DNA of 64,000 nucleotides from Ruegeria profundi (GCF_001507545.1 NZ_LQBP01000003.1:310001-374000); one strand, 5' to 3'; shown: positions 53,515 through 63,136, numbered from the stretch's first letter. The notes: generated from the letters alone by a model not told the origin. Numbers and translations are program-made.

Positions 53515-55038
53515 TCACGAAGCCTGCAAGATCAGAAGGTTCAAGGCCGCACGGCGGGCAGTATCCTCAAGCCCCACCCGGCGCAGTGTTGCGATGGCCG
53601 CGGTCAGATCGACCAGATTTCCCCGTGCGCCGTGGGCGAACAGTTCCATCGTTTCCAGAATGGCCTCGCCTAACTGATCGTTGTTCAGCATCGCCTCGAT
53701 ATCCGACGGGATTGGCGCGGCCCAGGCAAAGCCCTGCGCCACCGCATCAGCCAACGGTGACGGAGTGCGGGCGCGCCCAGGGTCGCCTTGCGCCAGAGCC
53801 GCGAGAAACTGACTTTCCTGCGACTGGTTTGGTGGTGAGAGGGCGGCCGTCTCATATAGGTCCGACAGCAGCAGGATGCGCCACCGAAGGTTTTCGGCTT
53901 GGGGATCAGGCAGTGAAAACTGCGACAATCGGCCAGCAAACAACTCGGCAAAAGGAACTTCTAGCCCGACATCGCGCATTTGGTCCCAGACAGGCGGTAG
54001 CGTTTTGGCAATGGCTCCGGGTTTTCCGGATTCCAGCGCGCTTTCGAATTTCTGGATCGCGGCCACGCGATCCCAAACCGCGCCCGAGGCCGCAGGGTCA
54101 CGCTCGGTATAGAGCCCTAGCAACTGGTTGGGTGTAAGTGCGCCGATCCGCGTCAAACGCTCCGCCGCTTCGATCTGTGCTTTCCACCCGGCAACGTCGC
54201 GCAGGTCTGCATTTGCGAATGCGCGGGGTAAAGGGGCCGAGGGCAGGCGCTCTCCAATGGCTTCGAACAGCCGAAAACTCAGCGGGTCGGGATTGTCCGG
54301 CTGCGGCAGATATTCGGCGTCTTCAAACAATTCGGGGCTGAGAAACCTGTCCAGAACATCTAGATCTTCGGGCGGTAGAACCTGCAGCGCGTGGGCTGCC
54401 TCCAGCGTTAATGCTGCAGAACTCCAATCACCGCGCCGCGCCTTGCAAAATATCTGAGCAGCATAGTCCTGCGACAGATGTGGCTGCGCGATCAAAGCTG
54501 TGCAGCTTCGGTCTTCATCCCCGGTCAACAGGGTGGCGTCAAACCAACGCTGAAACCGCTCGCGACTGTTGGTCGGGCCAGCAAGTTGTACCAGTGATTG
54601 CGCGGGATCGGCGGCGCCCAGCTGCATCAACCGGTCTAACCGCGCCAGCAGCAGCGTTTCCTCGGCATTCGGCCCGGTGGGTGCGCGCGCTTCGGACAAC
54701 AACAGTGTGAACAGCAATCGTTGCATGGCAGGGTTGTGATCCAGCGGTGCTTGGGCGATCAGCGATGCCAGACGGTCAGGGTCGCTGTTTTGCCACATAT
54801 CCACGGGCAGCCCGGTTACAGATGACGACACCAGCCCAAGCGGTTGCGACAAAGCCTCAAGCGGCGTGACCTCGACCCCCGGTTGCACACCTGTTTGTGT
54901 CACTGGTGGTTCAAGCAAAACGGTTTCCGGCAGGTTTTCTGGCGGATTGCTTAACCATTCAATAACAGAAAGGGGTTCCTGCTGCGCTTGCGCCGATCCG
55001 GCCACAAACAGCGCCAGCAGTGCGGTTTTATTCCACAT
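53515..55038 (-). CDS. Secreted helical-repeat protein of unknown function
   Basis: The 507-residue protein begins with a signal peptide (about residues 1-18, ending AQAQ) and a proline-rich linker (LSNPPENLPETVLLEPPVTQ). The rest is predicted all-helical and leucine/alanine-rich, with repeated segments such as LLLARLDRLMQLGAADP and AAHALQVLPPEDLDVLD. This suggests a TPR/Sel1-like scaffold facing the periplasm. I do not recognise a named family. It starts inside the end of the preceding small membrane-protein gene (ATG of MWNK overlaps its last codons), and its TGA lies 3 bases before the xerD ATG. All three are therefore tightly linked. Confidence 0.78.
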   Translation of the reverse strand: MWNKTALLALFVAGSAQAQQEPLSVIEWLSNPPENLPETVLLEPPVTQTGVQPGVEVTPLEALSQPLGLVSSSVTGLPVDMWQNSDPDRLASLIAQAPLDHNPAMQRLLFTLLLSEARAPTGPNAEETLLLARLDRLMQLGAADPAQSLVQLAGPTNSRERFQRWFDATLLTGDEDRSCTALIAQPHLSQDYAAQIFCKARRGDWSSAALTLEAAHALQVLPPEDLDVLDRFLSPELFEDAEYLPQPDNPDPLSFRLFEAIGERLPSAPLPRAFANADLRDVAGWKAQIEAAERLTRIGALTPNQLLGLYTERDPAASGAVWDRVAAIQKFESALESGKPGAIAKTLPPVWDQMRDVGLEVPFAELFAGRLSQFSLPDPQAENLRWRILLLSDLYETAALSPPNQSQESQFLAALAQGDPGRARTPSPLADAVAQGFAWAAPIPSDIEAMLNNDQLGEAILETMELFAHGARGNLVDLTAAIATLRRVGLEDTARRAALNLLILQAS

Positions 55039-55177
55039 TCAGGATTACCGGTTCTCGGATTTCGCCTTCCGGGGCCGAAAAGTCCGCGCCGAAAAACGGC
55101 CCGAGATAGGCGTATGCCACCAGCCCGACAAAACACAGGCAAATCAGATATACTAAGAACTTGATTAGACGGCCCAT
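55028..55177 (-). CDS. 49-residue membrane protein of unknown function
   Basis: A short frame runs MGRLIKFLVYLICLCFVG then LVAYAYLGPFFGADFSAP and ends EPVILNVE. It has one membrane helix (about 5-25) and a short periplasmic acidic/proline tail. Its TAA lies inside the first codons of the downstream 507-residue gene, an overlap of 11 bases that argues for real coding. The ribosome-binding site is weak (GGGGCAG). The AUG is 79 bases from the divergent aroK start, so both promoters must share that gap. No function is known to me. Confidence 0.65.
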   Translation of the reverse strand: MGRLIKFLVYLICLCFVGLVAYAYLGPFFGADFSAPEGEIREPVILNVE

Positions 55178-55256
55178 TGCTCAACGCTGCCCCAATTTTC
55201 TCTTTTGCCATAGTTATAGCTAGCATTTTTCTTAAGATCACGTCATTCACGGTGAA

Positions 55257-55844
55257 ATGAGCGAAATTAAGCATAACACCTCCGGTACGGAAGCTGGGGC
55301 GGGGTTTGTCCTGCACAAAACGGTGGTTCTTGTTGGCATGATGGGAGCGGGAAAGACCGCCGTGGGGCGCGCGCTTGCTGCCCGATTGGGCGTTCCGTTC
55401 CTTGACAGCGATGCCGAGATCGAATCGGCGGCGAACATGACGATCCCCGAGATATTCGAACGTGATGGAGAACCGTTCTTTCGCGGCAAGGAATCGCAGG
55501 TCATCGGGCGATTGCTGGACGAGGAAAAGGGCATTCTTTCGACGGGGGGCGGGGCTTTTCTGGCTGAACGGAATCGCACCATGATTTCCGAGCGCGGTGT
55601 TTCTGTCTGGCTCCGGGCCGATCTTGAGGTTCTGTGGAACCGGGTCAAACACAAAGACACGCGCCCCTTGTTGCGCACGGTGGATCCTTACGCGACCCTG
55701 CGCAACCTGTACGAACAGCGCGTCCCGATTTATGCGCAGGCCGACTTGATCGCAGAGTCGGATGGTGAGACCTCGATCGACAATATGGTGAACCGGGTGT
55801 TGGATGCGCTTGCAACACGCCCCGATGTTTTGGAACAGAAGTAA
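55257..55844 (+). CDS. aroK: Shikimate kinase
   Basis: The 195-residue enzyme phosphorylates shikimate in aromatic amino-acid synthesis. The P-loop GMMGAGKTAVGRALA (residues 28-42) is followed by DSDAEIESAANMTIPEIFE with the metal- and shikimate-binding Asp/Arg positions, the GGGAFL loop and the LID region KHKDTRPLLR. The N-terminal 20 residues are an extension relative to the minimal enzyme. The last base of its stop overlaps the aroB ATG, so the two are coupled. It is divergent from the small membrane-protein gene. Confidence 0.95.
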   Translation: MSEIKHNTSGTEAGAGFVLHKTVVLVGMMGAGKTAVGRALAARLGVPFLDSDAEIESAANMTIPEIFERDGEPFFRGKESQVIGRLLDEEKGILSTGGGAFLAERNRTMISERGVSVWLRADLEVLWNRVKHKDTRPLLRTVDPYATLRNLYEQRVPIYAQADLIAESDGETSIDNMVNRVLDALATRPDVLEQK

Positions 55845-56956
55845 TGCATCAAACCGTACACGTAGACTTGGGTGAACGTTCCTATGACGTTGAAATCGGC
55901 CCCAACTTGTTGGCGCAGGCTGGCGCCCGGATCGCCCCGCTGCTGCATCGCCCAAAGGTGGCCGTTGTGACAGATCAGAACGTTGGCGCGCTGCACTTGG
56001 AGGCCCTGCGCGAAGGTCTGGCCCCGAGCGGGATTGAAATGACCTCTCTGACTTTGCCTGCAGGTGAGGGTACCAAAAGCTGGCCGCATTTCGAGCGTAC
56101 GGTCGAATGGCTGCTGGCCGAAAAAATCGAGCGCAGGGATGTCGTTATCGCCTTTGGTGGCGGAGTCATTGGCGACTTGGTTGGTTTCGCCGCAGCGGTT
56201 CTGCGGCGCGGTGTTCGGTTCGTGCAAATCCCGACCTCGTTGCTGGCGCAAGTTGACAGTTCGGTAGGTGGCAAGACCGGGATCAACGCGCCGCAAGGCA
56301 AGAACCTGATTGGAGCTTTTCATCAGCCGACACTGGTTCTGGCAGATACCTCGGTGCTGGATGCGCTGACGCCGCGCGATTTCCTGTCAGGCTATGGTGA
56401 GGTTGTGAAATACGGCCTGCTGGGCGATGCCGAGTTTTTTGAATGGCTCGAGGCCAATGGCCCATCCGTATCCGGCGGTGAAATGGCCGCTCGGGTTCAT
56501 GCGGTAACACGTTCGGTCCAGATGAAAGCCGATATCGTGGCCCGTGACGAAACCGAACAGGGCGACCGCGCATTGCTGAACCTTGGCCATACGTTCTGTC
56601 ATGCGATTGAGGCTGCGACCGGCTATTCCGACCGGCTGCTTCATGGCGAAGGTGTCGCCATCGGTTGCGCGCTGGCGTTTGAATTGTCCGCGCGCCTGGG
56701 CCTGTGTTCGCAGGAAGATCCCAGCCGTGTTCGAGCACATCTGCGGGCAATGGGGATGAAAACCGATCTGGCAGATATTCCAGGTCAGCTGCCAAGTGCC
56801 GAGGCCCTTGTTGACCTTATGGCGCAGGACAAAAAGGTTATTGACGGTCAGCTTCGGTTCATTCTGGCACGTGGCATTGGTAAGGCCTTTGTCACTGCGG
56901 ACGTGCCGCGCGACGCAGTAATTTCTGTTTTGGAGGACGCGCTGGAGGCAGTGTGA
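55844..56956 (+). CDS. aroB: 3-dehydroquinate synthase
   Basis: The 370-residue NAD+- and metal-dependent enzyme converts DAHP to 3-dehydroquinate. The NAD-binding DVVIAFGGGVIGDLVGFAAA, the stretch VPTSLLAQVDSSVGGKTGIN (here IPTSLL) and the metal-binding LNLGHTFCHAIEAATGY with HGEGVAIGCALA are all present. It follows aroK with a one-base overlap. The convergent site-2 protease gene ends immediately after the stop (56957), so no terminator fits between. Confidence 0.96.
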   Translation: MHQTVHVDLGERSYDVEIGPNLLAQAGARIAPLLHRPKVAVVTDQNVGALHLEALREGLAPSGIEMTSLTLPAGEGTKSWPHFERTVEWLLAEKIERRDVVIAFGGGVIGDLVGFAAAVLRRGVRFVQIPTSLLAQVDSSVGGKTGINAPQGKNLIGAFHQPTLVLADTSVLDALTPRDFLSGYGEVVKYGLLGDAEFFEWLEANGPSVSGGEMAARVHAVTRSVQMKADIVARDETEQGDRALLNLGHTFCHAIEAATGYSDRLLHGEGVAIGCALAFELSARLGLCSQEDPSRVRAHLRAMGMKTDLADIPGQLPSAEALVDLMAQDKKVIDGQLRFILARGIGKAFVTADVPRDAVISVLEDALEAV

Positions 56957-58027
56957 TCACCGGCTTCGGATGACCATCAACTCACCAATATTCTCACGGG
57001 TGATGTAACCAACCATATTCCCGGCCTGCGTGCAGACCGCGATGGCCGGGGCACCCTTGTATAAAGTGTCCAATACGGTTTCGAGCCCGCTGGTCAGTTG
57101 AACCCGTGGAATATCTGTCTCCATAATGGACGTCGCCGGTTCCGAGCGGGGCGTGTCCCCGGCCAATGCAGCAAACAGCCGATTCCGGGTCACAAAGCCC
57201 TGCAGAACTCCGCTGCCATCCAAAACAGGAAACTCGTGCTGAGTGGTGCTGATGACGGCCTGAGCAGCAGTCGCTAACGAGTCAGTTGGTGACAGGGCGC
57301 GGAACTCGGTGATCATTGCATCACGCGCCAGAACCCTGCGCGCGACGGAGCGCATGGCGACATCCTGGCTTTCGGAATTGGCAGCGACAAAGACGAATAT
57401 CGCGATCAGCACCAAAATAGGATTGCCGGAGCTCAACCCTAAAAAACCAAGCGCGACAGCCACGACCTGCCCACCCGAGGCGGCGATCCTCGTGGCTTTG
57501 ACGCGATCCATTTTCAAGCAAAGAAGCGCCCGGAATACCCGCCCTCCATCCATCGGGAACGCGGGTATCATGTTAAACGCCGCCAACAGCAGGTTCACGT
57601 AAGCCAGACGGTTCAGCAGACCGAAGTCTGTCGAGTCGATCTGCGCCATTGTTTCAAGCGGCATTCCCGCCCCAAGCGCGACCAGTACAAACCAAATGAC
57701 GATATTCACCGCTGGTCCGGCGAGGGCAACCCAGACCTCTTGTATTGGCTGCTCCGGCATCCTTTCCAGCCGGGCCAACCCGCCAATCGGCAACAGGGTT
57801 ATATCGGGGGTTTTGATCCCAAAACGCCGCGCCATAAGGGCGTGGCCAAATTCGTGTGCCACGACGCACGCAAACAGCGCCAGAACGAATGCGACGTTTT
57901 CGATTGCTGCTGGCAGGCCTGCGCTGGAATAGGCCGCAAATCCGACCCACGCTAGAAGTAGAAAAAAGGTGACATGGACCCTTAGTTCCGACCCAAGAAC
58001 GCGGCCGAGTGAAAAGGACCATGTCAT
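56957..58027 (-). CDS. Site-2 protease-type zinc metalloprotease (M50) with CBS pair
   Basis: The 356-residue integral membrane protease has the zinc motif VAHEFGHALMARRFG in its second hydrophobic segment. The third zinc ligand region is NMIPAFPMDGGRVFRALL (N-x-x-P...DG). Two CBS domains (about 225-350, e.g. IMETDIPRVQLTSGLETVLD) form the cytoplasmic C-terminus, like the SpoIVFB branch, where CBS may sense ATP. The substrate is unknown; an anti-sigma factor is a common case. It lies 18 bases downstream of ssb, perhaps in the same transcript. Confidence 0.9.
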   Translation of the reverse strand: MTWSFSLGRVLGSELRVHVTFFLLLAWVGFAAYSSAGLPAAIENVAFVLALFACVVAHEFGHALMARRFGIKTPDITLLPIGGLARLERMPEQPIQEVWVALAGPAVNIVIWFVLVALGAGMPLETMAQIDSTDFGLLNRLAYVNLLLAAFNMIPAFPMDGGRVFRALLCLKMDRVKATRIAASGGQVVAVALGFLGLSSGNPILVLIAIFVFVAANSESQDVAMRSVARRVLARDAMITEFRALSPTDSLATAAQAVISTTQHEFPVLDGSGVLQGFVTRNRLFAALAGDTPRSEPATSIMETDIPRVQLTSGLETVLDTLYKGAPAIAVCTQAGNMVGYITRENIGELMVIRSR

Positions 58028-58045
58028 GATATGTCTCCGATTTGG

Positions 58046-58549
58046 TTAGAACGGTATTTCGTCGTCGTCGATACCACCCGACGCGGGCGCAGGCGCGCTG
58101 GACTGCGAGCCATAGGGGTCGCCGTAGCCACCGCCAGCCTGACCACCGCCATATCCACCTGACTGACCGCCGCCATATCCGCCGCCGCCGCTTTCGCCGC
58201 GCGCATCCAACATCACCAAGGTAGAGCCAAAACCCTGCAAGACGACCTCGGTCGTGTATCGATCCTGACCGGATTGATCCTGCCATTTGCGTGTCTGTAA
58301 CTGGCCTTCAAGGTAAACCTTGGACCCTTTTCGAAGGTATTGTTCGGCCACACGCACAAGCCCCTCGTTGAAGATCGCAACCGAGTGCCATTCAGTCCGC
58401 TCTCGACGCTCACCGGTATTGCGGTCCTTCCAGGTTTCGGACGTGGCGATACGCAAGTTGCATACCTTGCCGCCGTTCTGAAATGTACGAACCTCGGGAT
58501 CGCGGCCAAGATTTCCGACCAGAATCACCTTGTTGACTGAACCCGCCAT
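58046..58549 (-). CDS. ssb: Single-stranded DNA-binding protein
   Basis: The 167-residue protein has the OB fold from [20 protein letters not shown] to [13 protein letters not shown] (about 3-113), a glycine-rich linker ([20 protein letters not shown]), and the acidic tail DDDEIPF that recruits replication and repair proteins. The start MAGSVNK follows GGGGAAA; the longer frame upstream adds 19 codons that do not fit the family. It binds single-stranded DNA during replication and repair. No SOS box is seen within 200 bases. Confidence 0.96.
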   Translation of the reverse strand: MAGSVNKVILVGNLGRDPEVRTFQNGGKVCNLRIATSETWKDRNTGERRERTEWHSVAIFNEGLVRVAEQYLRKGSKVYLEGQLQTRKWQDQSGQDRYTTEVVLQGFGSTLVMLDARGESGGGGYGGGQSGGYGGGQAGGGYGDPYGSQSSAPAPASGGIDDDEIPF

Positions 58550-58755
58550 GTATTTCCCCGTTCTGAATTGACGTAAGTGCGCCCGAATCTGACGCTGTGT
58601 TCCCAAGCGACCCTATACGCCCTGACACTTGGGTGAAACACAGTTAGTGAATGCAACATCGGGCAAGAAATCACCCAATTTCGTTCACTAAGCTTTCATT
58701 TTTAATTGAAATATCTATACTTCACGAGGTTCCTGAACGAGCGAGATTTGCATTA

Positions 58756-59334
58756 ATGCGTTTTCTGGTTGGGTGTTTTGTTGTTTTTTGCTTTGCTCTG
58801 GTGTCGGTTCCGGTGACAGCGCAGACGTTGTCGACCAAAAGCCGCAAGGACATTTTCTTAAAACAATCCAAGGTCTTGGATAGCCGTGCGGCGACTCAGT
58901 ACAGGGATTCGGAACGGCTTAAGCCAAAGACGGCACAGCCGAGTTTTAGCAAACGTTACACCGGGAAGTATCGCGGCGAATACATGACCCTGGCCCGACA
59001 GGCGGCACGCAAACACAGCGTCCCGGAAGAGCTTTTCCTGCGTCTTGTACAACAGGAAAGCGGCTGGAACCCGAATGCAAGGTCACATAAAGGCGCCTTG
59101 GGATTGGCGCAGTTGATGCCCGGTACAGCGCAGCTTTTGGGCGTTAATCCGCATGATCCAAAGCAAAACCTGGAAGGCGGAGCGCGCTATTTGTCGTGGC
59201 AGTACCGTAAATTCAAATCCTGGCGCCTTGCACTGGCAGCGTATAATGCCGGACCTCAGGCCGTTGAAGAACATGGTGGCATACCGCCTTACAAGGAAAC
59301 CCAGAATTACGTGAAGGTGATCTGGGGCGGCTAA
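58756..59334 (+). CDS. Secreted lytic transglycosylase (SLT domain)
   Basis: The 192-residue protein has a signal peptide (about 1-22, ending VTAQT) and a C-terminal SLT domain. [20 protein letters not shown] carries the catalytic Glu, followed by [20 protein letters not shown] and [20 protein letters not shown]. It cleaves peptidoglycan between MurNAc and GlcNAc. The chosen ATG (MRFLVG) starts a normal signal peptide; the longer frame (58651) adds 35 unlikely codons. It is divergent from ssb, with a 206-base gap holding both promoters. Confidence 0.9.
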   Translation: MRFLVGCFVVFCFALVSVPVTAQTLSTKSRKDIFLKQSKVLDSRAATQYRDSERLKPKTAQPSFSKRYTGKYRGEYMTLARQAARKHSVPEELFLRLVQQESGWNPNARSHKGALGLAQLMPGTAQLLGVNPHDPKQNLEGGARYLSWQYRKFKSWRLALAAYNAGPQAVEEHGGIPPYKETQNYVKVIWGG

Positions 59335-59441
59335 CGGCGGCCTGCCGTCCGTCGTGACGCCGAGTACTCTGACGTCGGACGCAGATTGCAAAACCTCTCA
59401 ATCCCAACAAACTGCCCGCCAATCACAGAGTTGCGTTGGAC

Positions 59442-59472
59442 AAAAAAGGGCACCGGCTCAGCGCCAGCGCCC
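59442..59472 (-). terminator. Terminator of the ABC transporter operon
   Basis: GGGCACCGGC (59448-59457) and GCCAGCGCCC (59463-59472) form a 10-bp stem with two wobble pairs on the minus-strand RNA, followed by TTTTTT (59442-59447). It lies about 20 bases after the ATPase stop. Confidence 0.8.
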
Positions 59473-59492
59473 AATTTGTAGAATGCTTACGT

Positions 59493-61580
59493 CTATTCCG
59501 CTGCGATTTTGATGACTGGCTCCATCCGGGCTAGCACATCTTCGGCCAAATGACACTTTATCTGATGCCCATCGGCCAATGTTTTAACCGGTGGCACGTC
59601 CTTTTCGCACAAGCCGCCGGGGACCTCGGATTTCCAGCGACAGCGGGTTTGGAATGGGCAGCCCGGTGGCGGGTTCATCGCCGATGGGATATCGCCCTCA
59701 AGCACAATATGTTGCTTTTCGATAGACGTATCCGCAATGGGCACCGCGCTGAGAAGCGCTTCGGTATAAGGATGATAGGGCGGGGAAAAGACCTGATCGG
59801 TCGAGCCCAGTTCTACAACGTGCCCCAGGTACATAACCATCACCCTGTCGCTTAGATAGCGGACAATAGAGAGGTCATGGCTGATGAACAGCAAAGTGGT
59901 CTTATGCTCGCGCTGAATCTCCATCAGCAGGTCTGTCACTGCCGCTTGGACTGACACGTCAAGGGCCGAGACCGGCTCATCCGCCACCACGATCCGCGCG
60001 TCTCCGGCAAAGGCGCGGGCAATTCCTACGCGCTGCTTTTGTCCACCGGACAGCTGCCGCGGCATGCGATCAGCAAAGGCGCGAGGCAGTTTTACCAAGT
60101 CCAACAATTCCAGCATCCGTTGCTTTCGCTCGGCTTCTGTATTGCCAACGCCGAAGATTTCAAGCGCACGGATGATCTGGCGCCCAACAGTCATCGACGG
60201 GTTCAGGGTATCAAAGGGGTTCTGAAACACCATCTGAACCTCACCCACCGTTTTGGCATCGCGTTCTTCGATTGGCACAGCCTCGATATTGCGATTGTCC
60301 AGCAGGATTTGCCCGTCCGTCGCCGTTTCCAGCCCCATCAGAACCTTGGCAAAGGTCGACTTTCCACAACCGGATTCACCCACAATGGCAAGTGTTTCAG
60401 ATTCGTGCGCCTCGAAACTGAGCGTTTCGTTGGCTTTCACAACCTTGGTTTCACCACCGCCGAACAAGGCATTTGCAGCCACCTCATAGTATTTCTTGAG
60501 GTTGTCCATCTTCAGAACAGTACGGCCAATTTCGGCCTTTTCCTTTTGCTCGGCCACTGTGATCGGAGCGTTCCAGTCGATCTCTTGGAACTTCAGGCAG
60601 CGCGTGTGATGGCGGTCATTGCCTGGCACCGGCTCCATCAGAATGTTTTGGGCGTCGCAGCGGCCTTCTTCGAAATAGTCGCAGCGCGGGCCAAAGTTAC
60701 ATCCTGGCGGGCGTTCATGGGGCAGGGGAAAGTTACCAGGAATGGCCACCAGAGGACGGGCGTTCTTATCTGCCCCCGGGAGAGGGATCGAGCGGAACAG
60801 CGCCTGAGTATAAGGGTGCTGCATTTCGTCGAACACGTCCTTGATCGAACCACGTTCGACCGCCTCACCGGAATACATCACGCAGAGCCGATCGCAGGTC
60901 TCCAGAACCAGCCCAAGATTGTGCGAAATAAACAGCATCGAGGTGCCGTATTTCTTACCCAAATCTTTAACCAGTTCGACCACAGCAGCCTCGACGGTCA
61001 CGTCCAAGGCGGTCGTCGGTTCATCAAGGATCAGCAGCGACGGCTTGGACATCAGCGCCATCGCGATCACGATCCGTTGCTGCTGGCCGCCTGACAGCTG
61101 ATGCGGGAAGGAATTCAGCATACGTTCAGGATCGGGCAAGCGCACATCGGTGACAACCTCCAGCGCGCGGGCATAAGCCTCTTCCGCGCCGACGCCTTCG
61201 TGGATCATTGGCACTTCCATCAGTTGCCTGCCGATCTTCATGGCAGGGTTCAGCGAGGCCATTGGTTCCTGATAGATCATCGCGATTTCGTTGCCGCGTA
61301 TATCACGCAATTCGTCTGACGTCATCTCGGACAGATCGCGGCCTTTAAACTTGATTGTGCCACCAACGATTCGGCCATTCTTGCCTAGATCCTGCATCAC
61401 ACCCAGCGCCACGGTGGACTTGCCGCAACCGGACTCACCCACAAGCCCTACAGCCTCACCGGGCTGCACGCTGACCGAAAAATCCATTACGGCCGGTATT
61501 TCCCGTAGGCGAGTAAAGAAGGAAATCGACAGCTTGTCGATTTCAAGGATCGGGCCGTCATATTCCGCCAGTTTGTTCAT
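59493..61580 (-). CDS. Peptide-type ABC transporter ATPase, two fused domains
   Basis: The 695-residue protein joins two oligopeptide-type ATPases in one chain. The first has Walker A VGESGCGKSTVALGVM, signature LSGGQQQRIVIA and Walker B LLILDEPTTALDV. The second has VGESGCGKSTFAKVLM, signature LSGGQKQRVGIA and ADEPVSALDV. Each is followed by the oligopeptide/dipeptide C-terminal domain, where the cysteines of GCNFGPRCDYFEEGRC and GCPFQTRCRW could bind a cluster or metal. It powers the permeases encoded upstream. The likely substrate is a peptide, or a nickel- or opine-like compound; the binding protein is outside the window. Confidence 0.92.
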   Translation of the reverse strand: MNKLAEYDGPILEIDKLSISFFTRLREIPAVMDFSVSVQPGEAVGLVGESGCGKSTVALGVMQDLGKNGRIVGGTIKFKGRDLSEMTSDELRDIRGNEIAMIYQEPMASLNPAMKIGRQLMEVPMIHEGVGAEEAYARALEVVTDVRLPDPERMLNSFPHQLSGGQQQRIVIAMALMSKPSLLILDEPTTALDVTVEAAVVELVKDLGKKYGTSMLFISHNLGLVLETCDRLCVMYSGEAVERGSIKDVFDEMQHPYTQALFRSIPLPGADKNARPLVAIPGNFPLPHERPPGCNFGPRCDYFEEGRCDAQNILMEPVPGNDRHHTRCLKFQEIDWNAPITVAEQKEKAEIGRTVLKMDNLKKYYEVAANALFGGGETKVVKANETLSFEAHESETLAIVGESGCGKSTFAKVLMGLETATDGQILLDNRNIEAVPIEERDAKTVGEVQMVFQNPFDTLNPSMTVGRQIIRALEIFGVGNTEAERKQRMLELLDLVKLPRAFADRMPRQLSGGQKQRVGIARAFAGDARIVVADEPVSALDVSVQAAVTDLLMEIQREHKTTLLFISHDLSIVRYLSDRVMVMYLGHVVELGSTDQVFSPPYHPYTEALLSAVPIADTSIEKQHIVLEGDIPSAMNPPPGCPFQTRCRWKSEVPGGLCEKDVPPVKTLADGHQIKCHLAEDVLARMEPVIKIAAE

Positions 61581-61634
61581 CTGTGTTTCTCCTCACCAGA
61601 CAGCGGGAAGCCCCTTCATCTGGCTAAAAATATC

Positions 61635-61661
61635 CCGGGGGTCCGGGGGCAGAGCCCCCGG
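61635..61661 (-). repeat. GC-rich hairpin repeat of Roseobacter type
   Basis: CCGGGGGC-AGA-GCCCCCGG (61643-61661) forms an 8-bp stem, with an additional CCCGGGGG just to its left (61634-61641), followed toward the ATPase gene by GGGATATTTTTAGCCAG. This composite resembles an element commonly found between Rhodobacteraceae genes (recalled, not searched). Function could be partial termination between the permease and ATPase genes. Confidence 0.5.
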
Positions 61662-61672
61662 CCTCTATCACA

Positions 61673-63136
61673 TCAGTCCTTCAAACTTTCCTCGCGCAAC
61701 CCGTCGGCCAGCAGGTTCAAACCCAGAACCAGCGACAACAGCGCAAACGCAGGGGGAAGGGCCGGGTGGAGATAGATCGAAAGAAGCTTGCGCCCCTCAT
61801 TGATCGTTGAACCCCAATCCGGGCTTTCCGGTGGCAAGCCCAGCCCGAAGAAACCCAAGGTTCCCAGAAGGATGGTGGTGTAACCAATCCGCAGGCAGAA
61901 ATCGACGATCAGCGGACCGCGTGCATTTGGCAGGATTTCCCATAGCATGATGTACCATGGCCCTTCACCGCGGGTCTGTGCGGCCGCCACGTAGTCACGT
62001 GTTTTGATATCCAGCGCCAACCCCCGCACGATGCGAAACACCGTAGGTGAGTTCACAAATACGACTGAGACAAACACAACAAGGATACCACCAGGGATGT
62101 CAAAGAGATCCAGATAGGTTGGCAGGCCCCAGATTCGATAGCTGTCGGTGTTGATGATGAAACCACTTGTCGAGATCAGCGACAGGTAAAGCCAGATCGC
62201 TACACCTAGCACCCCGATCAAGAGCGGTGTGCGGAACTTAGGCCGCGTGTAGTAACGCGAGTTCAGCAACACACCGATGAACAGGATCGGGAACAGGAAC
62301 AAAACGGCGGCCATATAGTTTGGAACACCTGTTGCAACGATCTCTGGAGTTACCAGCAGATAGAATAGCAAGATCACCGGGAAAGCCAGGATCAGGTTCG
62401 CCAGAAACGACAGGAACGTGTCCAAACGGCCCCCGTAGTACCCGGCGGGCAACCCCAAAGTAATGCCGACCATAAAGGCAAACAATGTGGCCAGCGGCGC
62501 GATTTGCACCACGATCCACGCCCCTTTGACCATACGGCTGAATACATCGCGCGCAAGGTTGTCGCCGCCCAGCAGATACCAGGCGTATTCGCCCTCTTCC
62601 GCGGTTGGCAAGGGCGTTCCGGGGACTTTGTTTTTCATCCCCGAAAGCTGCACCAACGGATCATGTGTAACGATCAGGTCCAGCGCACCAAAAATGCCGG
62701 TGAACACCCAGAACATCACAAGACCAAAGCCGATCATGCCAATGGGACTATCGAACAATTTGCCGTAAAGGCCCAGACGCCGTTTAAAGGCAATTGACAT
62801 GGCGTACAGGATAATCAGCGACAGCCAGACAGGCAGAAACTGCTGTGATACTGCGCCCACGATCCCTGCACTGGTGCCCATCACAATGCCAAGCACGATG
62901 TAAGCCAAAGCTAGCGCAACACAGGCGATAAAGCTAAAACGCAAAGCGTTTTGCGTTAGTCCGCGCAGGCCAGAACCCGAGCTGACCGTGCCATCCATGT
63001 TGATGCTCAACGGCGCTTCGGGCAAAAAGATACTCCCCACGATCCAGATCACGATGGACAACAGAAGCGCCGCGATTGCGATCATCAGCAGTGGGTTCAG
63101 GAAGGCGATAGAGCCGGTCCAGGTTAGCGGTTCCAT
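61673..63136 (-). CDS. Peptide-type ABC transporter permease (DppC/OppC-like)
   Basis: The 487-residue integral membrane protein is longer than a usual DppC (about 300 residues). It carries extra N-terminal helices (TM segments near 13-35, 70-90 and 100-120) before the core. The binding-protein-dependent transport EAA-like loop is YVAAAQTRGEGPWYIMLWEI with LPNARGPLIV. FVGVTLGLPAGYYGGRLDTF-like sequence (here MVGITLGLPAGYYGG) marks the start of the permease domain. It pairs with the permease gene 13 bases upstream and the fused ATPase downstream. Confidence 0.9.
   Translation of the reverse strand: MEPLTWTGSIAFLNPLLMIAIAALLLSIVIWIVGSIFLPEAPLSINMDGTVSSGSGLRGLTQNALRFSFIACVALALAYIVLGIVMGTSAGIVGAVSQQFLPVWLSLIILYAMSIAFKRRLGLYGKLFDSPIGMIGFGLVMFWVFTGIFGALDLIVTHDPLVQLSGMKNKVPGTPLPTAEEGEYAWYLLGGDNLARDVFSRMVKGAWIVVQIAPLATLFAFMVGITLGLPAGYYGGRLDTFLSFLANLILAFPVILLFYLLVTPEIVATGVPNYMAAVLFLFPILFIGVLLNSRYYTRPKFRTPLLIGVLGVAIWLYLSLISTSGFIINTDSYRIWGLPTYLDLFDIPGGILVVFVSVVFVNSPTVFRIVRGLALDIKTRDYVAAAQTRGEGPWYIMLWEILPNARGPLIVDFCLRIGYTTILLGTLGFFGLGLPPESPDWGSTINEGRKLLSIYLHPALPPAFALLSLVLGLNLLADGLREESLKD

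Noticed and set aside
60039-61094. Plus-strand open frame of 351 codons opposite the fused ABC ATPase
   Set aside because: Walker and signature motifs are on the minus strand; the antisense product resembles nothing.
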